Shown: one piece after another, positions 47,046-55,800 of the stretch | Position numbering within the stretch: the stretch's first letter is position 1 | Layout: every line of letters begins with the position of its first letter | Source of the DNA: Gluconobacter roseus NBRC 3990 | GTDB taxonomy: Bacteria > Pseudomonadota > Alphaproteobacteria > Acetobacterales > Acetobacteraceae | Length of the DNA stretch: 64,000 nt | NCBI RefSeq assembly: GCF_006538885.1 | Contig: NZ_BJLY01000002.1 | Coordinates: 669,427 to 733,426 of the forward strand | Reading direction: 5' to 3' | Notes under the pieces: model-generated | What the model saw: only the letters and a program-made list of their open reading frames with translations | Told to the model about the DNA's origin: nothing | Databases searched by the model: none | Program-made: the position numbers and the translations under genes

Positions 47046-47880
47046 CGGCGGCACTCCGAACGCAACGTCCGGTTATCTCGTCTCCGACCTTGTTGGCCTG
47101 GCGCTTGAGCAGCTTGGTGTTGGTGTTGGCGGTCAGAATACAGATCCGCAAGGCCTGGCATCCGGGGTCATGCACCTGAACATGATGCTGGCTCAGTGGC
47201 AGCGCAAACGCTGGCTTGTTCCCAATCTCGTTGACAAATTCTGCCTCTCCACTGGCGCATCCGTCTATGCTGTCGGCCCCGGTGGAGACTTCGACATGCC
47301 GGTGCGACCCGCCCAGGTCCTATCGGCCTATGCCCGTCTCCTAACAGGCGCGCAGCCTTCGCATGATGGCGACTTCTCGGGCGTCGATTTTAACAGCTCC
47401 GATTTTGATACAAGCAGCGATGGCCTCTCAACCGGTAATCCCGTCGATTACCCACTGATGGCAATTCCCTCATACGAGGATTATGCCTCGCTAGGTTTGA
47501 AGGGCCTCAAGATGTGGCCGAACTGCTTCTTTTACAATCCCGCTTTCCCTGCCGGTGAACTCCGGCCATGGCCGATCCCGCCCGCGCAGGTCTGGGAATT
47601 GCATATCATCGTCGCCGAGTGCCTTCCGACGACGCTCAAGGCAATGGACGCCATCAACCTGCCGCCCGAGTACTGGGACGCGATCATGTGGATACTAGCC
47701 GCACGCATGGCACCTTCCTATGGGCAGGAAGCCTCTGCGACAGTAGCGACCATGGCGCGCGGCGCTCTGGCGACGATCCGCAGCGCGAATGTCCAGATCC
47801 CAACGCTTGGCATGCCCGCGATCCTCACCCCCATTAACAATCCGTTCTACTGGCCCGGACTGGAGATCCAGAAACTATGA
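47029..47880 (+). CDS. Tail accessory factor, P22 gp4-like
   Basis: 283 residues. The pattern SDLVGLALEQLGVGVGGQNT, then LNMMLAQWQRKRWLVP and the C-terminal ILAARMAPSYGQEASATVAT, matches the P22 gp4 family that extends the portal ring and closes the packaged head. It lies at the same place as in P22. Note an inserted Asp/Ser-rich loop around residue 120. Confidence 0.85.
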   Translation: MSETSNGGTPNATSGYLVSDLVGLALEQLGVGVGGQNTDPQGLASGVMHLNMMLAQWQRKRWLVPNLVDKFCLSTGASVYAVGPGGDFDMPVRPAQVLSAYARLLTGAQPSHDGDFSGVDFNSSDFDTSSDGLSTGNPVDYPLMAIPSYEDYASLGLKGLKMWPNCFFYNPAFPAGELRPWPIPPAQVWELHIIVAECLPTTLKAMDAINLPPEYWDAIMWILAARMAPSYGQEASATVATMARGALATIRSANVQIPTLGMPAILTPINNPFYWPGLEIQKL

Positions 47881-48842
47881 AAAGCCTTGCTATTCTCGCG
47901 GGGCTCTGCATCCCCGCCCTTGCCTGCGCTCAGTCTGTCCCAACCATGAACCCGCGTGTAACGCTTGCCGGCCCAACCGGTCTCAATGCTGCCATGCAGA
48001 CGAAGGCGGACGCAACGAACGGCACGCTGACGACGCCCACGATCAATGGTGGCTCTGCTGTTGGTATGGGTTTCGTCAATCCTGCGATCACTGGAACGAA
48101 CCCATCATTCCAGTTGCAGGATACGAGCACATCGAACGACACGGCGCGGTGGCAGTTCATCAACTATCTCGGCACGCTCCAGCTAAACGCGGTCAATGAC
48201 GCCAACACGATCAACACCAACGCGTTCACCTGCTCCAGGGACGGGTACACGGTAACGAGCTGTTCGTTCACAGCGCCACTGACGACAAGCGCCGGAACGT
48301 TCGGAAGTCCCGCAACTGGAGATGTTCTCGGGTTGTGGCCTAACCTGTATTTCGCGCCCAATCCGAACTTCAGCGGAACCCTAACGATTGGTGGTGCGGC
48401 CCTGCCGACGATCAATCTGAAATCAACTTCTGCCAATGTCGCGAGTGCGATCTACCAAGGCACAGACGGGGCATTAAACCTGCAACCGAACGGCGCCGGT
48501 GCGGGAACGAATGTTTTCAATGCTGGAAGCTCGTTCTATGTTCATGACAGCGTGGGGTCCGCCCAGATCAATATGCTGGCAGCCGGCCAGTCCAATCCGG
48601 TGACGATCTGGCAAGATACGCAGGGGAACGCCTGGTTCTCCCCGACCGCGACGAACGCCGACAACACCATCGTGGCCAACGGAACGGGAACGCTCTACTT
48701 CAATGCGAACAGCATCCAGTTCAATAACCCGTTTATTTCGGATGTTTCGAAGTGCGGCAATATCAGCGGATCCACTGGCTGCCTAGCGGTGAAAAACGAT
48801 GGCGGCGATCTGGGCTACATTCCCTGGTTCAAGGCAAACTGA
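47877..48842 (+). CDS. Exported Asn/Thr-rich protein in the virion operon
   Basis: 321 residues with a signal peptide (MKSLAILAGLCIPALACAQS). The rest is rich in Asn, Thr and Gly and looks like a beta-solenoid or fibre (NGTLTTPTINGGSAVGMGFV, SAIYQGTDGALNLQPNGAGA), ending CGNISGSTGCLAVKNDGGDL. Four cysteines near the two ends could form disulfides after export. It overlaps the gp4-like gene by four bases. A tail fibre or a secreted partner of the next gene are both possible. Confidence 0.65.
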   Translation: MKSLAILAGLCIPALACAQSVPTMNPRVTLAGPTGLNAAMQTKADATNGTLTTPTINGGSAVGMGFVNPAITGTNPSFQLQDTSTSNDTARWQFINYLGTLQLNAVNDANTINTNAFTCSRDGYTVTSCSFTAPLTTSAGTFGSPATGDVLGLWPNLYFAPNPNFSGTLTIGGAALPTINLKSTSANVASAIYQGTDGALNLQPNGAGAGTNVFNAGSSFYVHDSVGSAQINMLAAGQSNPVTIWQDTQGNAWFSPTATNADNTIVANGTGTLYFNANSIQFNNPFISDVSKCGNISGSTGCLAVKNDGGDLGYIPWFKAN

Positions 48843-48845
48843 CGC

Positions 48846-50771
48846 ATGAAGAAACTCATTCTCGCGGCGCTGCTTCTGATCGCACCCTGCGCCCGTGCCA
48901 TGCCGATACTGACCGGGGGCCTGATCCAGTCGATCAACTCTGATCGGGCAATCTATTCCCAGGGCGCCACAGCAACAGTCACAGTGACTTTGCACAACAC
49001 TTTGCAGTCTTCGTTCTCGGGCAGGTTGACGGCGAATATTACGGGCCGGGGCAGCCAGATCGGCGCGCCTATAACCGTTGTGGTCAACTCGATCCCGGTG
49101 GGCGCGACGCAGACCGTTACCTTATCCATCCCCGTTCCCCAGAATGGCGACTACCGGGGGTATCTTGTCGATATCGCCGCAAGTGGATCGGCAGGCGTTG
49201 TTGACGAACAGACAACGGCTTTGGATGTTTCCCCAGACTGGACCACTTACCCGCGCCAGTGCTGGCTGACGGCGACATGGACCGGCTGGCCTTATCATTC
49301 TCCTCAGGTCACATCTTCGCCCGAGGCGAACGCGGCAGATTTCAACGCCTGGCACTGCAACAACTTGCAGTTCTTCAACATGATCTATCGCTGGCACCGG
49401 CCTTACGTTGACAGCATGGTGTATGTGAACGGGGACCAGTTGACTCAGGACCAGCGCCTTATCATGCGTAGCATCGGGGCGGCTCATAACCTCGGTATGG
49501 GAACGCTGGCTTATATCCCGATGTATTCAGTAAACTCCGATGCGGTGCAGCCGAACTTCCTGAATGATGGTTCAGGCGTTCAGCTTCAGTGGGGCATGTT
49601 CCTAAACTACACCTGCGGCGGCGCGTGCAAGCTGACTGACATGGCAAGCTTTGGCGGGGGTTCAGCCGCTACCTCAAGCATCGGCCTGATGGACCCGACA
49701 AACACGAATTGGCAGGCATATTGGGCCCAGCAGGTCAGCTTGTGGCTGAAGAAATATGGCTTTGATGGCGTCTTCATTGATACCTACGGAACGCAGCCGC
49801 AGCTTTATAACTTCCAGGGCCACGGGATCGACTATTCCCACATGCTGTCCGGCTTCACGAACATGGCGGTGTCCGCGCTGAACGCGCCTGTCGTTTTGAA
49901 TGGCGCCGCTTCCTGGCTGGAGCAGGACCAGGCGACCAATTCACACGAAGCCTACCACTTCCGCGAGGTCTGGGATCATCCCGACGACATCACCTCCTAC
50001 GATGGGTTCCATACGCTGTCGCGCAACGTCTGGAGCTGGGCCAATCGCAAGCCGCATAATGTTGGGCTTGATTGGGATATGGGCCTTGATAAGGCTCTGG
50101 GAAATCAGAGTCAGTGCCAGAGTGCTCCGCTCACCAAATGCACATTCGGGCTGCCGGGCGCGCTGTATCTGGAAGCCTCAATCATGGCGTCCGGCGCACA
50201 TCATAACTGGCTGACGGACGGCGATCGCTTCATCTCCAATGACGACTACCCGTTCTGGATGACAGTCGGTACGACGCCCGCGTTCATCCAGGCCGAATAC
50301 GACTACCAGACATTTGGCGTGGCTTATGAGAAGCTACTGCGCGACAACGTCTCGGACAGCACCAATACGCATTCAGCCGTCACCGGGGTTTCCAGCAACA
50401 TCACGGCGACGGCCGGCAATGTCTGGCAGCTTGAGTTCCATCGCAGCGGCTTCGACATCCTGCATCTGATCAACTTCACAAGCATGAACGCGACCCAGAT
50501 GGGAGACGTGCAGGATCCAAACGGGAACTATCCAGCGGCCGCAATGCAGAGCAACATCAACGTGAAGATGTATCGAACCGGGACAGGATCGATCGGCAAT
50601 CTCTATGTCGCCAGTCCGGACATCAATCACGGCAAGCCGCAGCAGTTGAATTATACCTCGGGAAGCGATGCTGGGGGATGGTATATCTCGTTCACCGTCC
50701 CGACGCTAAAGTATTGGGATATGATCTGGCTGGAAAACGGTACGGGGAACAGCGACTATGCCTCGCCTTAA
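48846..50771 (+). CDS. GH66 dextranase-like glycoside hydrolase with signal peptide
   Basis: 641 residues. A signal peptide (MKKLILAALLLIAPCARAMP) is followed by an Ig-like N-terminal domain (residues 25-128) and a catalytic (beta/alpha)8-like domain. GH66 signatures: FNAWHCNNLQFFNMIYRWHR; KKYGFDGVFIDTYG with candidate nucleophile Asp312; and HFREVWDHPDD with candidate acid/base Glu374, 62 residues later, near the spacing of known dextranases. A C-terminal beta domain follows. It should cleave alpha-1,6-glucan (dextran). It overlaps the gp10-like gene by 14 bases, so it belongs to the late operon. Confidence 0.8.
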   Translation: MKKLILAALLLIAPCARAMPILTGGLIQSINSDRAIYSQGATATVTVTLHNTLQSSFSGRLTANITGRGSQIGAPITVVVNSIPVGATQTVTLSIPVPQNGDYRGYLVDIAASGSAGVVDEQTTALDVSPDWTTYPRQCWLTATWTGWPYHSPQVTSSPEANAADFNAWHCNNLQFFNMIYRWHRPYVDSMVYVNGDQLTQDQRLIMRSIGAAHNLGMGTLAYIPMYSVNSDAVQPNFLNDGSGVQLQWGMFLNYTCGGACKLTDMASFGGGSAATSSIGLMDPTNTNWQAYWAQQVSLWLKKYGFDGVFIDTYGTQPQLYNFQGHGIDYSHMLSGFTNMAVSALNAPVVLNGAASWLEQDQATNSHEAYHFREVWDHPDDITSYDGFHTLSRNVWSWANRKPHNVGLDWDMGLDKALGNQSQCQSAPLTKCTFGLPGALYLEASIMASGAHHNWLTDGDRFISNDDYPFWMTVGTTPAFIQAEYDYQTFGVAYEKLLRDNVSDSTNTHSAVTGVSSNITATAGNVWQLEFHRSGFDILHLINFTSMNATQMGDVQDPNGNYPAAAMQSNINVKMYRTGTGSIGNLYVASPDINHGKPQQLNYTSGSDAGGWYISFTVPTLKYWDMIWLENGTGNSDYASP

Positions 50772-52197
50772 CCTAACAGGCGGCTCATACCAGGCCCGAA
50801 GCACGGCTCTCGCAGCGCAGCGCTGTCTCAACCTCTATCCAGCGCCGCTCCCCTCGCAGGAAGGGGAACCGATCCAGTTTGCGCATTATCCTACGCCGGG
50901 CCTGGTGCCATTTACCCAGACGGAAACCGGCGCTGTTCGTTGCCTGTACCAGTCCACACAAGGCGACCTGATCGCAGCCGTAAACGCAGGTGTTTATGTC
51001 GTACATGCTACGGGAAACACCACGAAGATCGGCAGCATTGCGGGCGGCACGTCGCAAATACGGATGCAGGACAACGGCACCACGTTGTTTATCGTAGACG
51101 GAACGGCAAAAGGCGGATGGTATTGCAGTCTTCCTTCCAAGCCTCAGCAAGGGCTTTACGGGAGCCTGACCCAGATCGTGGATGCGGCCTTTTATGGTTC
51201 GCAAACGATCTCCATCCTCGATACGTTTTTCCTCTATACGAACCCAGAAACGACCAACTGGTATGTCGGGCCCGCACAGTTTATCGATGAGGCGACAACG
51301 CCCTTCGACAGCCTTTATGTGGCGAGTAAGACCAGCTATCCAGATACGATTGTTGGCGTTGATGTAGTCGGGCAGACCATTTGGTTATTCGGGTCACAGG
51401 AGACGGAACTCTGGTATACTTCCGGGGCAGCTGATTTCCCGTTCCAGCGCATCCCATCACTCACGATCAGCGCCGGATGTGTTGCGCCTTATTCGATCTG
51501 CTCCAACGGCGGGAGCGTTCTGTGGCTTGGATGCGACAACACTGGCTTGCCCCGCGTCTATATGGGACAGGGAACAGAAGCCAGTCCGGTCAGCACGTTC
51601 GCGATCGACCATGCCATTCAGGGATATGCTGATTGCGCGGACGCAATCGGGAATATCTACCAGCTGGAAGGCCATACGTTTTACGTTCTCACCTTTCCGA
51701 CGACGGGCACAACGTGGGTCTATGACCTTTCCACGAGCCTGTGGCACGAGCGCAAGGGTCGAGATCCTGTCACCGGGTACGAGGTTCGCACACGCGCCAA
51801 CGCATGGGCCAACGCTTACGGAAAAGTGTTTGCAGGGGATTTCGAGAGTGGCGCGATCTACGAGGTGTCGCTCGATGCGGATAACGAGAACGGTCGGCCA
51901 ATCGAAAGACAGCGCTCTTTCCCTCACCTGATCGGCGACGGGTCTCGCATGATCCACCGCAAATTAATGCTCGACGCGCAGAACGGAAGCGGCATTGCGG
52001 TCTCGGTGGACTGGTCAGATGATCGAGGCAAAACATTCGGACCTCCGCGCCTTCTCACGCTTGGTTCGACCGACAATTTCTGGCCTACCCTGTGGCGCCT
52101 AGGCATGGCCCGCGACCGCGTTTATCGCCTGACGTGGATCGGCGGGACATTCTCCTTGATGGGTGCATTCATCGTTGCCGATCAGGTAACGTCATGA
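50758..52197 (+). CDS. Packaged DNA stabilisation protein, P22 gp10-like
   Basis: 479 residues; P22 gp10 has 472. It begins MPRLNLTGGSYQARSTALAA followed by QRCLNLYPAPLPSQEGEP and continues as a beta-propeller-like all-beta protein, as in gp10 hub proteins. It attaches the tailspikes and plugs the portal. Its start overlaps the dextranase-like gene, which implies one transcript for both. Confidence 0.85.
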   Translation: MPRLNLTGGSYQARSTALAAQRCLNLYPAPLPSQEGEPIQFAHYPTPGLVPFTQTETGAVRCLYQSTQGDLIAAVNAGVYVVHATGNTTKIGSIAGGTSQIRMQDNGTTLFIVDGTAKGGWYCSLPSKPQQGLYGSLTQIVDAAFYGSQTISILDTFFLYTNPETTNWYVGPAQFIDEATTPFDSLYVASKTSYPDTIVGVDVVGQTIWLFGSQETELWYTSGAADFPFQRIPSLTISAGCVAPYSICSNGGSVLWLGCDNTGLPRVYMGQGTEASPVSTFAIDHAIQGYADCADAIGNIYQLEGHTFYVLTFPTTGTTWVYDLSTSLWHERKGRDPVTGYEVRTRANAWANAYGKVFAGDFESGAIYEVSLDADNENGRPIERQRSFPHLIGDGSRMIHRKLMLDAQNGSGIAVSVDWSDDRGKTFGPPRLLTLGSTDNFWPTLWRLGMARDRVYRLTWIGGTFSLMGAFIVADQVTS

Positions 52198-52733
52198 CCG
52201 ATATCTCGAAATCAAACTACTATATGCCGTTCCCGGCAGGTCCGGTCGTTGACAACAATCGCAACATGACGGTCACGTTCCAGCGCTTCATGCTGTCGCT
52301 CTTCAATCGCACGGGCAAAGAGCAGGGCGTTGATTCAGTTTACGATGAGCAGCAGACAGAAACTGCTATTGAAAAGGCGGCCCAGGCGGAATCAGACGCG
52401 CAGATAGCGCAAGAGACGGCCCAGACCGCACAAGAAACGGCCAGCGCCTCGCAGGCTGCTGCTTCAGCCGCCCAAGCTTCCGCCGCAGCAGCGCAAAGCA
52501 CAGCCGATGCTGGGGTGGCAGCCGCCACTAAAGCGCAGGAAACTGCCGATGACGCTGTGGCAGACGCGCAATCTGCTTTGAAAGCAGCAGAGGACGTGCT
52601 AATCATGACGCTGCTCACGTCGAGCGCCCAAGCGGCAAAGACGGCACAATCTCTTGATGATGCGGCACTCATGGCCGCGCAAAGTCAGATATGGCCGTCA
52701 CTTCTTCTGCAATCCAGCCAGGCATCAACCTGA
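52194..52733 (+). CDS. Coiled-coil tail needle candidate, gp26-like
   Basis: 179 residues from the ATG at 52194 (overlap TGATG-like with the gp10 stop): MTDISKSNYYMPFPAGPVVD, then an Ala/Gln-rich heptad region of about 90 residues (AAQASAAAAQSTADAGVAAA) typical of trimeric coiled coils. P22 places its needle gp26 here. No sequence identity can be claimed, so the call is by position and shape. Confidence 0.6.
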   Translation: MTDISKSNYYMPFPAGPVVDNNRNMTVTFQRFMLSLFNRTGKEQGVDSVYDEQQTETAIEKAAQAESDAQIAQETAQTAQETASASQAAASAAQASAAAAQSTADAGVAAATKAQETADDAVADAQSALKAAEDVLIMTLLTSSAQAAKTAQSLDDAALMAAQSQIWPSLLLQSSQAST

Positions 52734-53008
52734 CCGCAACGTCCCAGACGGTCGCGACAGGATCTGGATCAAGCACGACAATCACAACCGCCGTTGTGGC
52801 GAACGGTACAGCGGCAGCCATCACCCTTGCGGTGAATGTGACGCGCAAGGCCGGTGGGATATTTCCGGTGATTGTCGGCCGATCCATCCCTGCCAATAGC
52901 AGCGCCATTCCACCGGAACTGGCGGCTTTTTCTCTGGCCGCTGGCGATACGCTCACTGCAACCGGTGACGGTCTGGCGATGATCCTGAACGGGTTTGTGG
53001 TGTCGTGA
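52691..53008 (+). CDS. Small beta-sandwich virion protein
   Basis: 105 residues, overlapping the previous gene by 43 bases. SSTTITTAVVANGTAAAITL, NVTRKAGGIFPVIVGRSIPA and LAAGDTLTATGDGLAMILNG form an Ig-like or decoration-like beta pattern seen in small phage structural proteins. Role unknown. Confidence 0.65.
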   Translation: MAVTSSAIQPGINLTATSQTVATGSGSSTTITTAVVANGTAAAITLAVNVTRKAGGIFPVIVGRSIPANSSAIPPELAAFSLAAGDTLTATGDGLAMILNGFVVS

Positions 53009-53436
53009 TCTTCACCATTCCGGACATCCCAGGCGCACGCATCAACGACATCGACGCCATCAATTCCATCATCACGCAGCCCGCCATTTACGGAGAGCGC
53101 GGCCGGATCGCTGACGTGCAGGACCGGCTTGTTGTCACGTTGCCCGGGATCGTTGTCGGGTTCCGAACGGTTCAGTGCCGCGTTCATGAATGCCACCAAG
53201 CCGTTGTTCCCGAATTGCGCGGGAAAGCCGCGATTGCGGCCATGCGCAAGATCCGGGACTGGTGGTGGGAAACCCAGCCGTCCGACCTGATGATTGCCGC
53301 GATCCCGGATGACAAAAAGTCCGCCCGCTTCACCATGCATGCCCTTGGCTTTGAGCGCTGGGGCGAAATAGACGCGCGCTGCCCTGATGGGATTGTGCGC
53401 CATCACGTCACATATCGAATGGAGCGCCCGCAATGA
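53005..53436 (+). CDS. GNAT-like virion protein in the gp14 position
   Basis: 143 residues. HECHQAVVPELRGKAAIAAM and RKIRDWWWETQPSDLMIAAI followed by ARFTMHALGFERWGEI resemble acetyltransferase-fold internal virion proteins (DUF2824 or T7 internal protein A-like). It lies between needle and ejection proteins, where P22 has gp14. Enzymatic activity is not implied. Confidence 0.7.
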   Translation: MIFTIPDIPGARINDIDAINSIITQPAIYGERGRIADVQDRLVVTLPGIVVGFRTVQCRVHECHQAVVPELRGKAAIAAMRKIRDWWWETQPSDLMIAAIPDDKKSARFTMHALGFERWGEIDARCPDGIVRHHVTYRMERPQ

Positions 53437-54272
53437 GGTGGCACCCCGCGTCCGCAGCGGCTCAGGATTATATGCCGGGCGTTTGCTTTGATGACATGTT
53501 CGGAGTTGGACAGGGTGTTCAAGCCGCCACCACGGCTGCAACGACTGCCGCTCAGATGGCGATGGAAAAATCCGCCATGAACAAGGCGGCGAAAACTGGC
53601 TCAGGACAGGCACAGGCCCTTTCGGCATCTGGCGCGGCGGCTCAAGATTACCTGAACCCGTATGTTTCAGTTGGGAACAAGCTGATCGGCAGCATGTATG
53701 ACAACGGGGCGTACAATTCGACCGACGACAGCTACATCAACAACGCCACCAACGCCCTGAACCAGACGACGCTCGAGCAGACGCCCGGATATGCATGGAA
53801 TCTGTCACAGGGCGAGCAGGCCGCGACGAACAGCGCAGCGGCTCGGGGTTTGGCAAACAGTGGCGCAGCTTTGAAAGGCGCGGAGACATACGCCAGCGGC
53901 CTCGCTGACAGCACGTATCAGAACCAGTTCAACGACCAGCTTTCTGCGAACAATGCTGCCCAGGGCAATCTGACCAATACGTTCAACCGGCAAAACTCTC
54001 TGCTCGGGACTGGAGCCAACGCGGCATCGGCCAGCGCGGGCAATGCTACGAACACGGCCAGCCTCTCGGCACAGGCTGCGCTCGCTGGCGTGGGGGCCAA
54101 CATGGCGGGAACAACATCGATGGCAAATAGCCTGACCAACGGCCTGACCAGTCTAGGCAATCAGGCGTCAGGTTATGGCAGCAATTACGCTGCATACAAC
54201 GCCCTGCTCAATGGAGCGGGCACATCTTCGGCCAACTCTCAGTATTCCAAGTACTTTGGGGAGAGTGCTTGA
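53433..54272 (+). CDS. DNA ejection protein, gp7-like
   Basis: 279 residues, Ala/Gly/Asn-rich, mostly helical, starting MRWHPASAAAQDYMPGVCFD. AATNSAAARGLANSGAALKG is a stretch common in podovirus ejection proteins. Position first of three ejection genes, as in P22 (gp7, gp20, gp16). ATGA overlap with the previous gene. Confidence 0.7.
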   Translation: MRWHPASAAAQDYMPGVCFDDMFGVGQGVQAATTAATTAAQMAMEKSAMNKAAKTGSGQAQALSASGAAAQDYLNPYVSVGNKLIGSMYDNGAYNSTDDSYINNATNALNQTTLEQTPGYAWNLSQGEQAATNSAAARGLANSGAALKGAETYASGLADSTYQNQFNDQLSANNAAQGNLTNTFNRQNSLLGTGANAASASAGNATNTASLSAQAALAGVGANMAGTTSMANSLTNGLTSLGNQASGYGSNYAAYNALLNGAGTSSANSQYSKYFGESA

Positions 54273-54273
54273 T

Positions 54274-55800
54274 ATGGCAGGCCTATTCGACACGGGCGCC
54301 AATGCGCTTCTCGGCATCGGCCAGGGCACGGTTCAGCCCCAGACCAATCAGCTCCAGAACATTGCAGCCGCACAGGCTGTTCGGAACCAGGCGCTGGAAT
54401 ACCAGAACGCGCTTCTGGGACAGAAGGCCAAGCTTGCTCAAGGGAATGCCCTGCTCGGCGCCACTGATGCATCTGGCCGCGTGGATTACGCGAAGGCGCG
54501 GGCCACGATGGCGCGCGACCCTGATGCCGCCTATGGAGCAGCGGCAGCGCTTCATGAGCAGAATGCATCCCGACATGATGATGTCCTCAATCAGGACGAG
54601 CAGCTTTCCTTTCAGGAACATGCTCGTAATGCGGCGGCTGGCGCATTCATTCGTGCGGCTGAAAATCCGACAGATGCCAATATCCGCGGCACGGGCGCAT
54701 TCATTGCGCGGCTGACCCCAGGTGCCCGTGACCAGATTGAGACGGCGACAAGGGGGCTGCTCTCACTGCCAACGGCTGCCCAACGTTCGGAGGCGATCAA
54801 AACGCTGGCAACATCTACCCTTCCCGGCCATGAGCAGATTTCGCAGACTTTCGGTACGCCCACGAGCGTGGACGATGGCCAGACGATCCAGACCGGAACG
54901 CAGGCGTCCGGCATGGATGGGGGTGCGTTTACGCCCGCAACAGGCGTGCAGCGTCAGACCTCGCCGGAGTTCAACGCGGCGCCCACCGAAATCATCAATC
55001 CTGATGGGTCGCGCAGTTACGTCAGGCGTGAGCAGGTGGTCGGCGGAGCGCAGGGGCGCCCGACCGTCCCGCCCGAGGTCATGGGGTCCGGGCGGTATCC
55101 GACGGCCCAGCCTGCAAATCCGGGGTATCAGGCCGCGCCGGCAGCGGGACAGGTAGAATCTCAGCGTGCTGCTGCCGAGGTTGCTGGCCATGCAGCCGGT
55201 GACCAGTTCGGACAGGCCGGGCAACTCTCAGCAGGATTTGGCGATCGGATGTACCGCTCCCAGAAGGCTCTCCAGCTTCTTCAGGAGATTTCGCCAGCCT
55301 CTGGAAAGCCCGCAGAACTGCACAACCGGATCGTGAACGTCGCCGTCTCCCTCGGCATGACAACGCCATCCGACAAGGCGGCAGCGTATGATGAGGCCAA
55401 CAAATACCTGACCCAGCTTGCGGCCAGCCAGCCGGGGGCCGCGCATAGCGATGCCCAGTTGGCTACGGCATTGGCAGGCAACCCATCGACGCACATCAAT
55501 AATCTCGCGGCGCAGGATGCTTTGCGGGCGAATATCGCACTGGATCGGCGCGCCAACGCCGCCTATCTGGCCTTCCACCAGCAGTACCCCGGCACAGCTG
55601 CGCAGGTACATGCCAACGAATGGCCCGCGTTCCAGAACGACTACACGACCAAGAAAGATGCCCGTGCGTTTATGTTCGACATCATGACGCCTGAGCAGCG
55701 CGCGCGCCTTTGGTCGAGCATGGACGGTAAGCAGCGGCAGGCGTTCCGGTCTGAACTCCGGGGCGCCATGGCAACCGGCCTGGTGCAGGCACCGAACTGA
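54274..55800 (+). CDS. DNA ejection protein, gp20-like
   Basis: 508 residues from the ATG at 54274 (MAGLFDTGANALLGIGQGTV), one base after the previous stop; the ORF opens earlier without support. Gln/Ala-rich and helical, with a Pro/Gly-rich middle and a conserved-looking C-terminal part (FHQQYPGTAAQVHANEWPAF and MFDIMTPEQRARLWSSMDGK). It is probably expelled into the cell envelope during infection. Confidence 0.7.
   Translation: MAGLFDTGANALLGIGQGTVQPQTNQLQNIAAAQAVRNQALEYQNALLGQKAKLAQGNALLGATDASGRVDYAKARATMARDPDAAYGAAAALHEQNASRHDDVLNQDEQLSFQEHARNAAAGAFIRAAENPTDANIRGTGAFIARLTPGARDQIETATRGLLSLPTAAQRSEAIKTLATSTLPGHEQISQTFGTPTSVDDGQTIQTGTQASGMDGGAFTPATGVQRQTSPEFNAAPTEIINPDGSRSYVRREQVVGGAQGRPTVPPEVMGSGRYPTAQPANPGYQAAPAAGQVESQRAAAEVAGHAAGDQFGQAGQLSAGFGDRMYRSQKALQLLQEISPASGKPAELHNRIVNVAVSLGMTTPSDKAAAYDEANKYLTQLAASQPGAAHSDAQLATALAGNPSTHINNLAAQDALRANIALDRRANAAYLAFHQQYPGTAAQVHANEWPAFQNDYTTKKDARAFMFDIMTPEQRARLWSSMDGKQRQAFRSELRGAMATGLVQAPN

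Noticed and set aside
52669..53628. A 319-codon leftward ORF opposite three virion genes
   Set aside because: Antisense of a continuous late operon; composition is that of a shadow frame.
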